Origin: Calvatia gigantea
Lineage: Eukaryota; Basidiomycota; Agaricomycetes; Agaricales; Lycoperdaceae
Length of the DNA: 64,000 bases
Assembly: GCA_025093985.1 (NCBI GenBank)
Contig: JACAAK010000013.1
Span: 124,001-188,000, forward strand
Direction: 5' to 3'
Notes under the pieces: generated by a model
What the model was told of the DNA's origin: nothing
The model's database searches: none
Seen by the model: only the letters and a program-made list of their open reading frames with translations
Shown here: positions 23,459-34,517 of the stretch, piece by piece
Numbering within the stretch: position 1 is the first letter of the stretch
Layout of the letters: each line of letters starts with the position of its first letter
Made by a program: the position numbers and the translations under genes

Positions 23459-25342
23459 ATGGCTGAGAAAGAAGAATTATATAGTCCATCTCTCAGTAAA
23501 ACAGTCTGGAGATATAAAGGACAAGACCCCCACTGGTTATACAATTTCAAAGGACAACCAAGAAGAGTATCAAGTCACAGACAAGATATCCTCAATGAGG
23601 AATATAGAGAATTCAAGAGAACTCAATTCGCCACATTATGTCAACAAATCACTACAGGAACAAGCTCTGGAAGAGATACCCCATACAGATCTGACAGAGA
23701 ACAGTCTAAGGGAAAAGACCCTCAAAGAAGTCAGAAACCTAGTACTACAGTACCTCCACCCAGAGAACCACAACCAGTTCCACCTGTTGCCTCAACTTCT
23801 CAATCCGTATATATACCGAGAGTTGAGCCAAGTATTCCAAGAGGAATTGGACAACATCGACAATATTAATCTAGCCCTTATCTGCCAACCACTACTGAAA
23901 CAAGAGGATTATTGCGTGATACAGGAGATTAAACAGGAAACTCACCTACTGAAAGAGCTTATAGGGATCTTCAACAAGCAGAAAATTCGGACATCTTGGA
24001 CCCTGAATTTGATAAGAATAGAGGAAACTTATCCCCACTCATTAGCAGACCAAGAACCCCAGTTCTTGAACAGCTGACCACTCAATGAATCTCTGCAATC
24101 CTTCCTATCCAACAAACAACTAGTTTTTCTACTATCAAACTGTCAGGAAGAAATACTCCTCCTCCAACAACATCCCAATTACCAGGAATTAATCCACTAG
24201 TACAACCACCAACAACAGGAAGCATGGCTGCAGTACAACCAGGATATACCCTCAAATATCCAAAGCCAGAAAGATACTATGGAGATCCAAACCAGTATAG
24301 ATCATGGATATCTAGCATCAATCTCTACTTCAATTCATTCGGAGTCACCCAAGACAGAGAAAAGTGAAATTATGCCTTGGGATTACTTAAAGGAGCAGCT
24401 TTGGCTTGGAGACATAATTACATCGAAACCCATCAAACAGGAGCACAGCATACCTGGGATGAGTTTAAAGAAGCATTGGAACAAGGATTCGCACCAGCTC
24501 AACAAACTCATAAAGCTAAACAAAATCTCAGAAACCTTAGACAGAATGGACAATATATCAAGAAATACATCTCAGAGTTCTCTATTCTATCATCACAAGC
24601 AGGACTTACTACAGATAACACTGCTGTCCAAGCATACTTCACTCAAGGACTGGATCCAGCAGTCAGACATGAGGCCCTCAGATCTAATCCAACCACAATT
24701 GCCAATTGGAAAAATGCTGCTAGAGGAGCTTACAGAATCATTGTGGACCAGCAGCAATATATCACTTCTTCCAAATCTAAATTCAGAAGAAGCAAACCCG
24801 GAAGAAATAACATCAAACCCAGATATCAGAATATCAAATCCCAGCCCTTCACCACCCAATTTAAATGAAGTGAACATGACATGGACATCGACAGAATCAT
24901 GGAATCCATTAGCACAATTGACTTCTATAATGACAAATCAGAATCAGAAGAAGAAGTCGACTACAATGGATTAGAAGACAAAGAATCAGAAGGAATTGAC
25001 AAAGAAGGAATCTTCCAACTGATTAAATGAAGAAGCACAAACAAAGAACATCAAGCCCTCAAACACATTGTCAATAATGTCCTCACAGATGAACAAAGAG
25101 CAGCTCTCTGAGCAGGAGAATGCTTTTTCTGCCAAAAGAAGGGCCATTTCATATGAGATTGTAAGGAGCAGAAGGTTTACCTTAATGCCAGAAGAAAGAA
25201 GTTTATGGCAAGCAGAAGCAGCACTGGAAAGACTCCACAACAAGCAAAAGGAAAGAAAACTTTCAAGAAGAAGAAAATAGACCCGAATGCAATGGTCTAT
25301 GAACTAGAAGAAGATGAAGAAGATGACAATGGAAATTTTTGA
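23459..25342 (+). pseudogene. gag: H1 gag
   Basis: The start MAEKEELYSPSLSKTVWRY is at 23459, with A at -3 and G at +4. The N-terminal ~230 residues are Pro/Ser/Gln-rich. The capsid domain lies at about residues 270-440 (Ty3 retrotransposon gag pattern, LKGAALAWRHNY ... RNLRQNGQYIKKYISEFS). A basic Arg/Lys stretch and an acidic stretch follow, then a CCHC-type region (CFFCQKKGHFI.DC, His kept) near 25120-25160. It ends with TGA at 25340-25342 inside a -1 frameshift site. Six or so in-frame stops (CAA to TAA, TGG/CGA to TGA types). The +2 frame over the same span is unusually open (see findings). Confidence 0.87.
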
Positions 25343-25375
25343 ATATGGAAGAAGATCTAAATGAAATAGATCTTC
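25333..25375 (+). promoter_or_regulatory. H1 gag-pol -1 frameshift signal
   Basis: Slippery heptamer A AAT TTT (25333-25339) in the gag frame, immediately followed by the gag stop TGA. Pol is in the -1 frame. A perfect 8-bp inverted repeat GAAGATCT / AGATCTTC (25351-25358 and 25368-25375, 9-nt loop) starts 11 nt after the heptamer. H2 keeps the heptamer and stop arrangement. Confidence 0.7.
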
Positions 25376-26248
25376 ATAAATCCAGAACAAAATGCTTATT
25401 AGCACTGACAACAATTTATATGAATGGAAGTAAATTAGAAATCAACACATTAATAGATTCTGGAGCAAGCAGAATCTATATCAATACAAAATTCATTGAT
25501 AAATTGAAACTACCAAGATTCAAACTAAAAACACCAGTTAAAATAACAAATGCAGACAGAACAAGAAATTCAACAGAAAAATGTGTTGAATATACAAAAG
25601 TCAAAATTAAAATAAATGACAAAACAATGGAAATAAAACCCAAAATAATAGTTCTAAGCAAACCATTATTCTTAGGAATAATATGGTTACAAAAATATAA
25701 TCTGGACATAGACTGGGAAAAAGCAACTTTAAAATGGAGAGAAGAAGAACAAATTCTTTCCATGGAAACAATGCTATTAAACGAAAGCATTAATACAATT
25801 GAAGAAGATGAATACTTTCTAGACAGTGAAGAAGAAATCAATATGAAAGAAAGTACATCACAAAAACTCTTCAATGAATCAAAGAAAGCCAAATGAGAAT
25901 CAGACCCATTAAAAGCAGTCCCAAGAAAATTTCACAGATATTTATGAGTATTTAACAAAGAAAAATCTGAGAAAATGCCATCCAGATGAAAATGGGATCA
26001 TAAAATAGAATTACTTGACACATTTGAACCGAAAATGCATGGAATATATCACTTAACACCAAGAGAAAAAGAAGAAATGAAGAAATTCATTAAAGACAAC
26101 CTTAGAAAAGGATATATTCAAGAATCGCAATTACCTATGGCATCATCCTTTTTCTTTGTATCAAAGAAAGGAACACATTTAAGACCATGCCAAGATTATG
26201 TTTATCTAAATAAATACATGAAGAAAAACACACATCCTATTCCAAATA
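25339..26248 (+). pseudogene. pol: H1 pol: protease and RT start
   Basis: Read in the -1 frame from the slip site (LNMEEDLNEID...). Retropepsin: LIDSGAS (about 25450) and LGIIWLQKYNLDIDW (about 25670-25720). TGA at 25894 interrupts, then the RT fingers follow: HGIYHLTPREKEEMKKFI (about 26040), SSFFFVSKKGTHLRPCQDY (about 26140) and YLNKYMKKNTHPIPN, cut at 26248. AT-rich and CpG-poor. Confidence 0.85.
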
Positions 26249-28383
26249 ACTATTTTATTTTGAAATAGGTATAATCTGTTTTCTTCTTTATATTTTGATT
26301 TATCCAAAATTTGTGATTCATTTCTTTTAATTTCATCTTTTATTTCTTCAGTGATGAAATTTATGAAATGTTCCTTTGGAAATGCAACAATATTTTCATT
26401 ATCTTTTTCATCTATTTTGTAGTCTGGTCTTCTGCTTAATGTGTCTGCTAATATATTCTTTTGTCCTGGTAAATGTTTTATTTGATAGTTGAATCATGTC
26501 ATGTATAATGTCCATCTTGCTTGTCTTCGATTTAGATTTTGGGGAGCTTTCCATCTTGTTAGATTTTTGTGATCAGACCATATAATGAATGGATATGGGA
26601 TTCCTTCTAAATAATGTCTCCATTCCTTTAATGGTCTAATTATAGCAAGGAATTCTCTATCAGAGGTATGATAATTCTGTTCTGCTGAGTTTAGGGTTCA
26701 GGAGTAGTATGTTATGGGATGTTTATCTCCATTGGTATCTCTTTGTAAAAGTACTGCTCCTGTAGTGTTTAAGGATGCATTGCATTCTATTTCAAATGGT
26801 TTATTTTTGTCAATCATTTGAAGTATTGGTGCTGTTAAAAAGGCTTGTTTAAGCTTTTCAAATGATTTTTGTGCTTCTGTTGTCCATAAGAAATTTGTTG
26901 TTTTTCTTAATAATACATTCAATGGTGTTGCTATTTCTGAATAATTCTTAATGAATTTTCTGTAGAAATTGCAAAATTCTGTAAATTGTCAAATGTGTCT
27001 TGCTGTTGTTGGTATTGGCCAATTCTTTATTCCATCCAATTTTATTGGATCCATTTTTATTTTGTCTGGTTTTATTATTACTCCTAGATATTCAAGTTCT
27101 TGTTTCTCAAATTCACATTTTTCTGTTTTTAGGAATAAATTATGATCTTGTAATCTTTTGAGAACTTCTTCAGTTAAGAAGTCTAGATCTTTTATGTCTT
27201 TTGCATGGATGAGAATGTTGTCTATGTATACAATTACTCCTCCTTTATCTATTAAATCTCTAAATATTGAATCCATTATGCTTTGAAAAGTTGCTGGAGA
27301 ATTGGTCATTCCAAAGAACATAACAGTCAGTTCAAATAATCCTTCAGTTGTTCTGAAGGCTGCTTTCCATTCATCACCTTCATGAATTCTTATGTTATTA
27401 TATCCTAGTCATACATCGAATTTTGAAAAATATTTCAATTTTTTAAGTTTATCCATAATTCTTGAAATATTTGGAATAGGATGTGCATTTTTCTTTGTGT
27501 GTTTATTTAAATAAACATAATCTTGGCATGGTCTTAAATGTGTTCCTTTCTTTGATACAAAGAAAAAGGATGATGCCATGGGCGATTGCAATTCTCAAAT
27601 ATATCCTTTTCTAAGGTTGTTTTTAATGAATTTCTTCATTTCTTCATTTTCTCTTGGTGTTAAGTGATATATTTCATGCATTTTTGGTTCAAATGTGTCG
27701 AGTAATTCTATTTTATGATCCCATTTTTGTCTAGGTGGCATTTTCTCAGATTTTTCTTTATTAAATACTCATAAATATCTGTGAAATTTTCTTGGGACTG
27801 CTTTTAATGGGTCTGATTCTCATTTGGCTTTCTTTGATTCATTGAAGAGTTTTTGTGATGTACTTTCTTTCATATTGATTTCTTCTTCACTGTTTAGAAA
27901 GTATTCATCTTCTTCAATTGTATTAATGCTTTCGTTTAATAGCATTGTTTCCATGGAAAGAATTTGTTCTTCTTCTCTCCATTTTAAAGTTGCTTTTTCC
28001 CAGTTTATGTCCAGATTATATTTCTGTAACCATGTTATTCCTAAGAATAATGGTTTGCTTAGAATTATTATTTTGGGTTTTATTTCCATTGTTTTGTCAT
28101 TTATTTTAATTTTGACTTTTGTATATTCAACACATTTTTCTGTTGAATTTCTTGTTCTGTCTGCATTTGTTATTTTAACTGGTGTTTTTAGTTTGAATCT
28201 TGGTAATTTCAATTTATCAACAAAATTTGTATCAATATAGATTCCACTTGCTCCTAAATCTATTAATGTGTTGATTTCTAATTTGCTTTGATTTGTATAA
28301 ATTGTTGTTGGTGCTAATAAGCATTTTGTTTTGGATTTATGAAGATCTATTTTGTTTAGATTTTCTTTCATATCTAAAAATTT
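26249..28383 (-). pseudogene. pol: H2 pol: protease, RT, RNase H, linker
   Basis: From the right: protease with LIDLGASG (D-S-G changed to D-L-G; about 28260), RT fingers FFFVSKKGTHLRPCQDY (about 27550), MFFGMTNSPATFQ, an active site reading YIDNI in place of YIDDI (about 27230, second Asp to Asn), RNase H EIECNASLNTTGAVLLQ (about 26790; the first Asp is Asn), then a chromovirus-like LPGQKNILADTLSRRPDY end (about 26470). At least two catalytic residues are therefore lost as well as stops being present. Confidence 0.85.
28341..28383 (-). promoter_or_regulatory. H2 gag-pol -1 frameshift signal (decayed stem)
   Basis: Heptamer A AAT TTT (28377-28383, minus) directly before gag stop TAG (28374-28376). 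Pol is in the -1 frame. The downstream arms (28358-28365 and 28341-28348) match H1 except one G-to-A change that breaks one pair. Confidence 0.65.
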
Positions 28384-29238
28384 CTGTTGTCGTCTTCTTC
28401 ATCTTCTTCTAGTTCATAGACCATTGCATTCGGGTCTATTTTCTTCTTCTTGAAAGTTTTCTTTCCTTTTGCTTGTTGTGGAGTCTTTCCAGTGCTGCTT
28501 CTGCTTGCCATAAACTTCTTTCTTCTAGCGTTAAGGTAAACCTTCTGCTCCTTACAATCTCATATGAAATGGCCCTTTTTTCAGCAGAAAAAGCATTCTC
28601 CTGCTCGGAGAGCTGCTCTTTGTTCTTCTGTGAGGATGTTGTTGACAACGTGTTTGAGGGCTTGATGTTCTTTGTTTGTGCTTCTTTGTTTAATGAGTTG
28701 GAAGATTCCTTCTTTGTCAATTCCTTCTGATTCTTCATCTTCTGATCCATTATAGTCGACTTCTTCTTCTAATTCTGATTTGTCATTATAGAAGTCGATT
28801 GTGCTAATAGATTCCATAATTCTATCGACATCCATGTCATGTTTGCTTCGTTTAAAATTGGTGGTGAAGGGCTGGGATTTGATATTCTGATATCTGGGTT
28901 TGAAGTTATTTCTTCTGGGTTTGCTTCTTCTGAATTTAGATTTGGAAGAAGTGATATATTGCTGCTGGTCCACAATGATTCTGTAAGCTCCTCTAGCAGC
29001 ATTTTTCCAATCAGCAATTGTGGTCAGATTAGATCTGAGGGCTTTATGTCTGACTGCTGGGTCCAGTTCTTGAGTGAAGTATGCTTGGACAGCAGTGTTA
29101 TCTGTAGTAAGTCCTGCTTGTGATGATAGAATGGAGAACTCTGAGATGTATTTCTTGATATATTGTCCATTCTGTTTAAGGTTTCTGAGATTTTGTTCAG
29201 CTTTGTGAGTTTGTTGAGCTAGTGCAAATCCTTGTTCC

Positions 29239-29784
29239 TGTTATAAACTTGCATATTTACTTAGATAATACAGGTTCTAGAATGCCCTGAAGACTAGCAT
29301 GTATCTAGACAGACCTAGAACATAGCCAGACTCATCTAGAACTTAATACACATAAATAGCACAACTTATGTCATAATTCAAAGTCATACCACTTTGAAGT
29401 TGTACCACTTTTCTAATATCATATATAGACACATAACATATGAATACAGTACAATACAGTAGCATACCACTGTAGTATATAAACCCCTCAACTTGACCAG
29501 TAGGCAGCATTGTTTCTACTTGGTTAGGTGGAGACTCAATCTATAACTCTTAACACTCTCTTATACTCTGCTCTTAAGTCGTTGCTTCTAAACTAAAGCA
29601 TACTCTATAAGATATTAAGGAGTTATACTCTAAGGATAGACCTCTGATCATTAGACTTAAGAATATCCAAAGTAGTTGTATTACTTTGTCTATTCTTTGA
29701 GCCTTCAAGAAGGAGTCCTCTTTGATATCATCCATGTGATAGATATCAGGTCAGCTTACTATATAAGTTGATCTCACTATAACA
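29239..29784 (+). repeat. H-family solo LTR (546 bp)
   Basis: TGTTATAAAC...CTATAACA with GTTCC duplications (29234-29238; 29785-29789). It carries the intact self-primer block ATTGTTTCTACTT, fully complementary to the H PBS. Confidence 0.93.
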
Positions 29785-30509
29785 GTTCCAATGCTTCTTT
29801 AAACTCATCCCAGGTATGCTGTGCTCCTGTTCAATGGGTTTCAATGTAATCCTGTCTCTATACAGAAGCTGCTCCTTCGAGTAATCCCAAGGCATAATTT
29901 CACTTTTCTCTGTCTTGGGTGACTCCGAATGAATTGAAGTAGAGATCGACACTAGATATCCAGGATCTATACTGGTTTGGATCTCTGTAGTATCTTTCTG
30001 GCTTTGGATATTTGAGGGTATATCCTGGTTGTACTGCAGCCATGCTTCCTGTTGTTGGTGGTTGTACTAGTGGATTAATTCCTGGTAATTGGGATGTTGT
30101 TGGAGGAGGAGTATTTCTTCCTGACAGTTTGATAGTGGGAAAACTAGTTGTTCATTGGATAGGAAGGATTGTAGGGATTTATTGAGTTGTTGGCTGTTTA
30201 AGAACTAGGGTTCTTGGTCTGCTGACAAGTGGGGATAAGTTTCCTCTATTCTTATCAAATTCGGGGTCCAAGACATCTGAATTTTCTGCTCATTGAAGTT
30301 CCCTATAAGCTCTTTTAGTAGGTGAGTTTCTTGTTTGATCTCCTGTATCACATGATAATCCTCTTGTTTCAGTAGTGGTTGGCAGATGAGGGCTAGATTG
30401 ATATTGTCAATATTGTCCAACTCCTCTTGGATTACTTGGCTCAACTCTTGGTATGTATATGGATTGAGAAGTTGAGGCAACAGGTAGAACCAGTTGTAGT
30501 TTTCTGGGT

Positions 30510-31131
30510 TGTTAAGTGTAGGTCACACAGGTGAGACAACCAGAGTCTAGACACCCGGGATGATGTGTGGATGCAGACGAAGATGGACGAAGCGGGCGAA
30601 CTTGGGAGGACTGTGGCTTCAACGTATGTATTGCACCCTCCTGCCAATGAGTGGTCCTAACTTCAGAATAAGGGACGAGGACAGAGTCAGAGGCAGAGAC
30701 AGAGACAGAGAAAGAGGTAGAATAGGAGTAGCATGTCGCTAAGTAGATTTCAGACTGAAGATTACAGGCAAAGTAGCTACGATTTATATATGCGAGGAAA
30801 TGTGGTTCTACAAAAGGAAACTACTATGACTTCAGGTGCAGGCCAGGTATGGCCGCTAGATAAAAACACCAGGAATGCAACTAGCTAAAAGGAATAAGGT
30901 AAAACAGGAACAATATGAATGGTAAAAGGAATTGCAAGGGAAACAGGAGTAGGTATGATGACTGGAGAAATGCACAAGAAGGATAATCGGAAATTAACGT
31001 CAGACATAATAGTAAGAATGGAGAGCAGGGGAGACAGGGGAGAGCAGGTGAGAGCGAATGGTAAATAAAATATAAAGTATAGTCTAGGTAAGAGCGGGTG
31101 AAGCGGGTGAGTGCGTGTACGGGTTGTGACA
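30510..31131 (-). repeat. C-family solo LTR (622 bp)
   Basis: TGTTAAGTG...GGTTGTGACA with TGGGT duplications (30505-30509; 31132-31136), inserted into H2 gag. Confidence 0.93.
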
Positions 31132-31439
31132 TGGGTGGAGGTACTGTAGTACTAGGTTTCTGACTTCTTTGAGGGTCTTTTCCCTTAGACTGTTCTCTGT
31201 CAGATCTATATGGGATATCTCTTCCAGAGCTTGTTCCTATAGTGATTTGTTGACATAATGTGGTGAATTGAGTTCTCTTGAATTCTCTATATTCCTCATT
31301 GAGGATATCTTGTCTGTGACTTGATACTCTTCTTGGTTGTCCTTCGAAATTGTATAACCAATGGAGGTCTTGTCCTTTATATCTCCAGACTGTTTTACTG
31401 AGAGACAGACTGTAGAATTCTTCTTTCTCAGCTGTTGTA

Positions 31440-32063
31440 GCAATTTAATAATTTTTGTTTTGATTTTCCTAGATAAATGTTTCAGTTTACCAATTTTACT
31501 TACTATTTTTGTGCTCGAACTCTTCTGAATAGCTTCTATATTCAGACATTCTGTTTTTACACAAGGATTATTTCTTCCTCAAGACAATAACCCAAATAGT
31601 CACCTTTCCAGGACTTAATACTATTCTAGAGCTCTAGTTGCCTCTTCTCTTCTAGAAGCCAGTCTTACTGTTTACCCAACTAAGTTGTTGTTCACCCTAT
31701 TCTAATTCTAGAATCAGGTCTTATTAACTTTACTCAACAACTATTCCTAGCTCTACTTCTGATTTTTATCTGATCAGGCAACAGACTCTTGTTACAGATT
31801 TAGCTCTGTTAGGCACTTGTTTATTTTATCCTAGTGTGGTCTACACTAGTCTCCAGTTTCCATTGGGGTGTTAATCCTACTGAGTTACTGGAATTTAGCC
31901 AACAAGAGAAGGCATAGGCTATTCCACACTAGCCCCTAATGCAAGTCTAATCTGTCATCTTCTTATGTTCCGAAGAATATAAGAAGCTTGCCCAATAGAC
32001 TTCTATTTGAGCAGTTGTAGGCACTGAAACAGCAACAGTAACAACTCCTAGCCTTGGAGAAGG
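31440..32063 (-). other. H2 untranslated leader
   Basis: Non-coding block matching the H1 leaders with small changes. Nothing else is visible in it. Confidence 0.6.
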
Positions 32064-32076
32064 ATTGTTTCTACTT
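32064..32076 (-). promoter_or_regulatory. H2 primer-binding site
   Basis: Minus strand AAGTAGAAACAAT, 2 nt from the LTR; identical to the H1 PBS. Confidence 0.7.
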
Positions 32077-32078
32077 AA

Positions 32079-32625
32079 TGTTATAGTGAGATTGGCTTAT
32101 TACTAAGCTGACCCAATATCTATCATGCAGATGATATCAAAGGGGACTCCTTCTCGAAGGCTTAAAGAATAGACAAAGTAATACAACTACTTTGGATATT
32201 CTTAAGTCTTATGATCAAAGGTCTATCCTCAGAGTATAACTCCTTAATGTCTTACAGAGTATGCTTAATAGTTTAGAAGCAACATCTTAAGAGCAGAGAG
32301 TAAGAGTGTGTTAAGAGTTATAGATTGAGTCTCCACCTAACCAAGTAGAAATGATGCCATCTACTGGTCAAGTTGAGGGGTTTATATACTACAGCAGTGT
32401 ACTACTGTATTGTACTGTATTTGTATGTTATGTGTCTATATATGGTATTAGAAAAGTGGTATGATTTCAAAGTGGTACAACTTTGAATTATGACATAAGT
32501 TGTGCTATTTACATGTATTAAGTTCTAGGTGAGTCTGGCTATGTTCTAGGTCTGTCTAGATATATGCTAGTCTTCAAGGTGTTCTAGAACCTGTATTATC
32601 TAAGTAAATATGCAAGTTCATAACA
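32079..32625 (-). repeat. H2 5' LTR
   Basis: 547 bp, reverse orientation. The TATA box TATATAAACCCC is present, and the self-primer block reads ATCATTTCTACTT (11 of 13 to the PBS). Confidence 0.92.
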
Positions 32626-33632
32626 CAGGGTGTCTAGTAGAATGATGATTGTGGTATTGTTGGATAATTTGTTGGCAGAGTTTCATGTCTTCCAGTATTA
32701 CTACTTTTCCCTCAAAAGTCATAAGATATCCATTTGATGTGGGAATGATTCTGGATTTTGAGTCAATTACTTCTGGTAATTCTGATAGAAGTTGCTTTAT
32801 AGCTTCCATAGTGACTTTATCATATTTTGATGATGTGGTGATTTTGTTTTGTAGGTCCTGGTCAATAAGGGATATGAAGAGGTCATCTGGTAGTATAGTT
32901 ATTCCATTGATGAAGACTTCTTCTGGCAAGACAACAACATTTTCATTGTCATTATTGCCATCTGGGGTGTGGTCAGGTCTTTGTGAGAGTGTATCTGCAG
33001 CTGGTATTTTGGCTCCTGAAACATGCTTGATTGTGAAGTCAAAAGTATAAGAGGAATCCAAGCCATTGGGCTTGTCTTCTAGAGATATTTTGAGGTTTTC
33101 TCCAAAAGGTAAGGTTCTTGTGATCAGTTCAGATGGTTACATGGTGTTAGGCTCCTTCTAGGTAATGTTGCCATTCTTCTAGTGCTGTGATAATAGCAAG
33201 GTGTTTCCTATCATAGATTTCATAATTTCATTGAGTAGGGTTGAAAACTTTCAATAGAAAGGCTACAGGGTGGTAGTTCCCATTCATGTCTTGTTGGAAT
33301 AAGACAGCTCCTAGAGCATATTTGGAAGCATCAGTTTCAATACAGAATGGCTTGGTTTGGTCTGGCATTAGTAAAATGGGTTTCTTTATGAATTCTGATT
33401 TTAGTTGCTTGAAGGCTTTGTCTGCTTTATGTTCCCATTCAAATTTCTTGGTTTTGGAAAGCAGGGCATTAAGCAGTTGGGAGATGTCAGTGTAATAATG
33501 TATGAACTTCTGATAAAAGTTGCAGAAACCCATGAATTTTCAAACATTGTGGGTAGTATGGGATTTAGGCCATTCTTTGATTCCTTTGAGTTTGGTGTTG
33601 TCCATTTCAATCTTGTTAGAGGAGATTATCAT
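32626..33632 (-). pseudogene. pol: J pol: RNase H and integrase N-terminus
   Basis: MGFCNFYQKFIHYYTDISQ (about 33530), RNase H start CIETDASKYALGAVLFQQDM (about 33340), YDRKHLAIITALEEWQHYLEGA (about 33200), then HVSGAKIPAADTLSQRPDH (about 33010) and the integrase N-terminus QQYHNHHSTRHP (about 32640), where H2 inserted. Stops are present near 33110 and 33240. Confidence 0.85.
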
Positions 33633-34517
33633 TGTTATGAATATCAATATTTATGACATTATTAACAACAAGAATAATGATGTAATCAATGACATCATAA
33701 TCACCTGACTAATGATCAATATTATATATTGATTATATAATGATTTATACCATGTCTCTAAAGACTTGTATAATCTGAAGACAATCAGTAAACATCTTAG
33801 TGTTAACAGTCAAACAACATCAAGTCATATTAATAATGATTATACTACAACTAGTATAGTTACTTCAAGACAGCAATATATCTTAGCATATTCTATATGA
33901 TAAGATAATAACAATAGATTAAGTATTAACCTAATACTTAATACTATACAGTTCTACAAATACAGTTACAATGACTCTAGAACATCTATATAGTCTAGAC
34001 ACCTCTAGACAAAGCTAGACAATACCTAGAAAGGTCTATAAGGCTAGAACAACCTAGAACTTTAATATACTATTAATAGTACAGCTTAAGTAATAATTCA
34101 AAGTTGTACCACTTTGAATGTCATACCACTTTTAAATACCATACTTATAGACAAGTAACATAACAATACAGTACAATACAATAGTACACTGTTGTAGTAT
34201 ATAAACCCCTCAACTTGACTAGTAGACCTCATCATTTCTACTTGGTTAGGTGGAGACTCAATCTATAACTCTTATCATCCTCTCTTATAGTCTGATCATA
34301 AGAAGTCTCTTCTTGATAACCATGCTTACTCTATAAGACTTCATAAGGGTTATATATTGAAGGTTAATAGATGACTGATCATAGACTATAGACTATCTAT
34401 AACTACATTGTAAGTAGTTATAAATAGTTGACTAGCCTTCAAGAAGGAGTCCCCTTTGATATCATCTGCATGATAGATATCGGGCCTGTGAAGGACAAAG
34501 CAGGTCTCACTATAACA
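33633..34517 (+). repeat. H' solo LTR (885 bp)
   Basis: TGTTATGAAT...CTATAACA with ATCAT duplications (33628-33632; 34518-34522). The 3' half (TATA, TTTCTACTTGGTTAGGTGGAG, the last ~90 bp) is homologous to the H LTR; the 5' ~450 bp differ. It interrupts J between RT and RNase H. Confidence 0.93.

Larger units (their letters stand above)
21475..25192. repeat. Tandem segmental duplication, copy 2 (3718 bp)
   Basis: Second copy of 17588-21474. It lacks about 169 bp (equivalent to about 17831-18001), which removes the G3 gag start, PBS and LTR edge. Other differences are few and mostly C/T transitions (for example CATCATTTC against CATCGTTTC in the H LTR). Beyond 25192 the H1 element continues into pol, so this copy holds the original right-hand continuation. 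Confidence 0.93.
22292..26248 (+). mobile_element. H1: Ty3/gypsy element, 5' half
   Basis: LTR, PBS, leader, gag, -1 frameshift signal, protease and the start of RT. It stops at 26248 within RT (HPIPN region) at an abrupt join to the inverted H2 copy. No 3' LTR is present. Confidence 0.9.
28374..31435 (-). pseudogene. gag: H2 gag, split by two solo LTRs
   Basis: Homologue of H1 gag. The start codon has become ACA (31433-31435). The N-terminal Pro/Ser-rich part lies at about 31435-31132 and 30509-29790, the capsid at about 29790-28970, and the basic and acidic parts and CCHC-like region (CFFC, about 28590) at the end. Interrupted by a C solo LTR (30510-31131) and an H solo LTR (29239-29784). 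Confidence 0.83.
26249..32625 (-). mobile_element. H2: inverted H-family element
   Basis: Minus-strand order: 5' LTR (32079-32625), PBS, leader, gag, frameshift site, protease, RT, RNase H, start of integrase linker. The 3' end is missing at 26249, where it meets H1 head-on through their 3' ends. It inserted into the J integrase at 32626. Two solo LTRs lie inside its gag (29239-29784 and 30510-31131). Confidence 0.9.

Noticed and set aside
23436..24077. 213-codon ORF as an independent H gene
   Set aside because: It overlaps the clear gag frame; without a selection test it is kept only as a finding.
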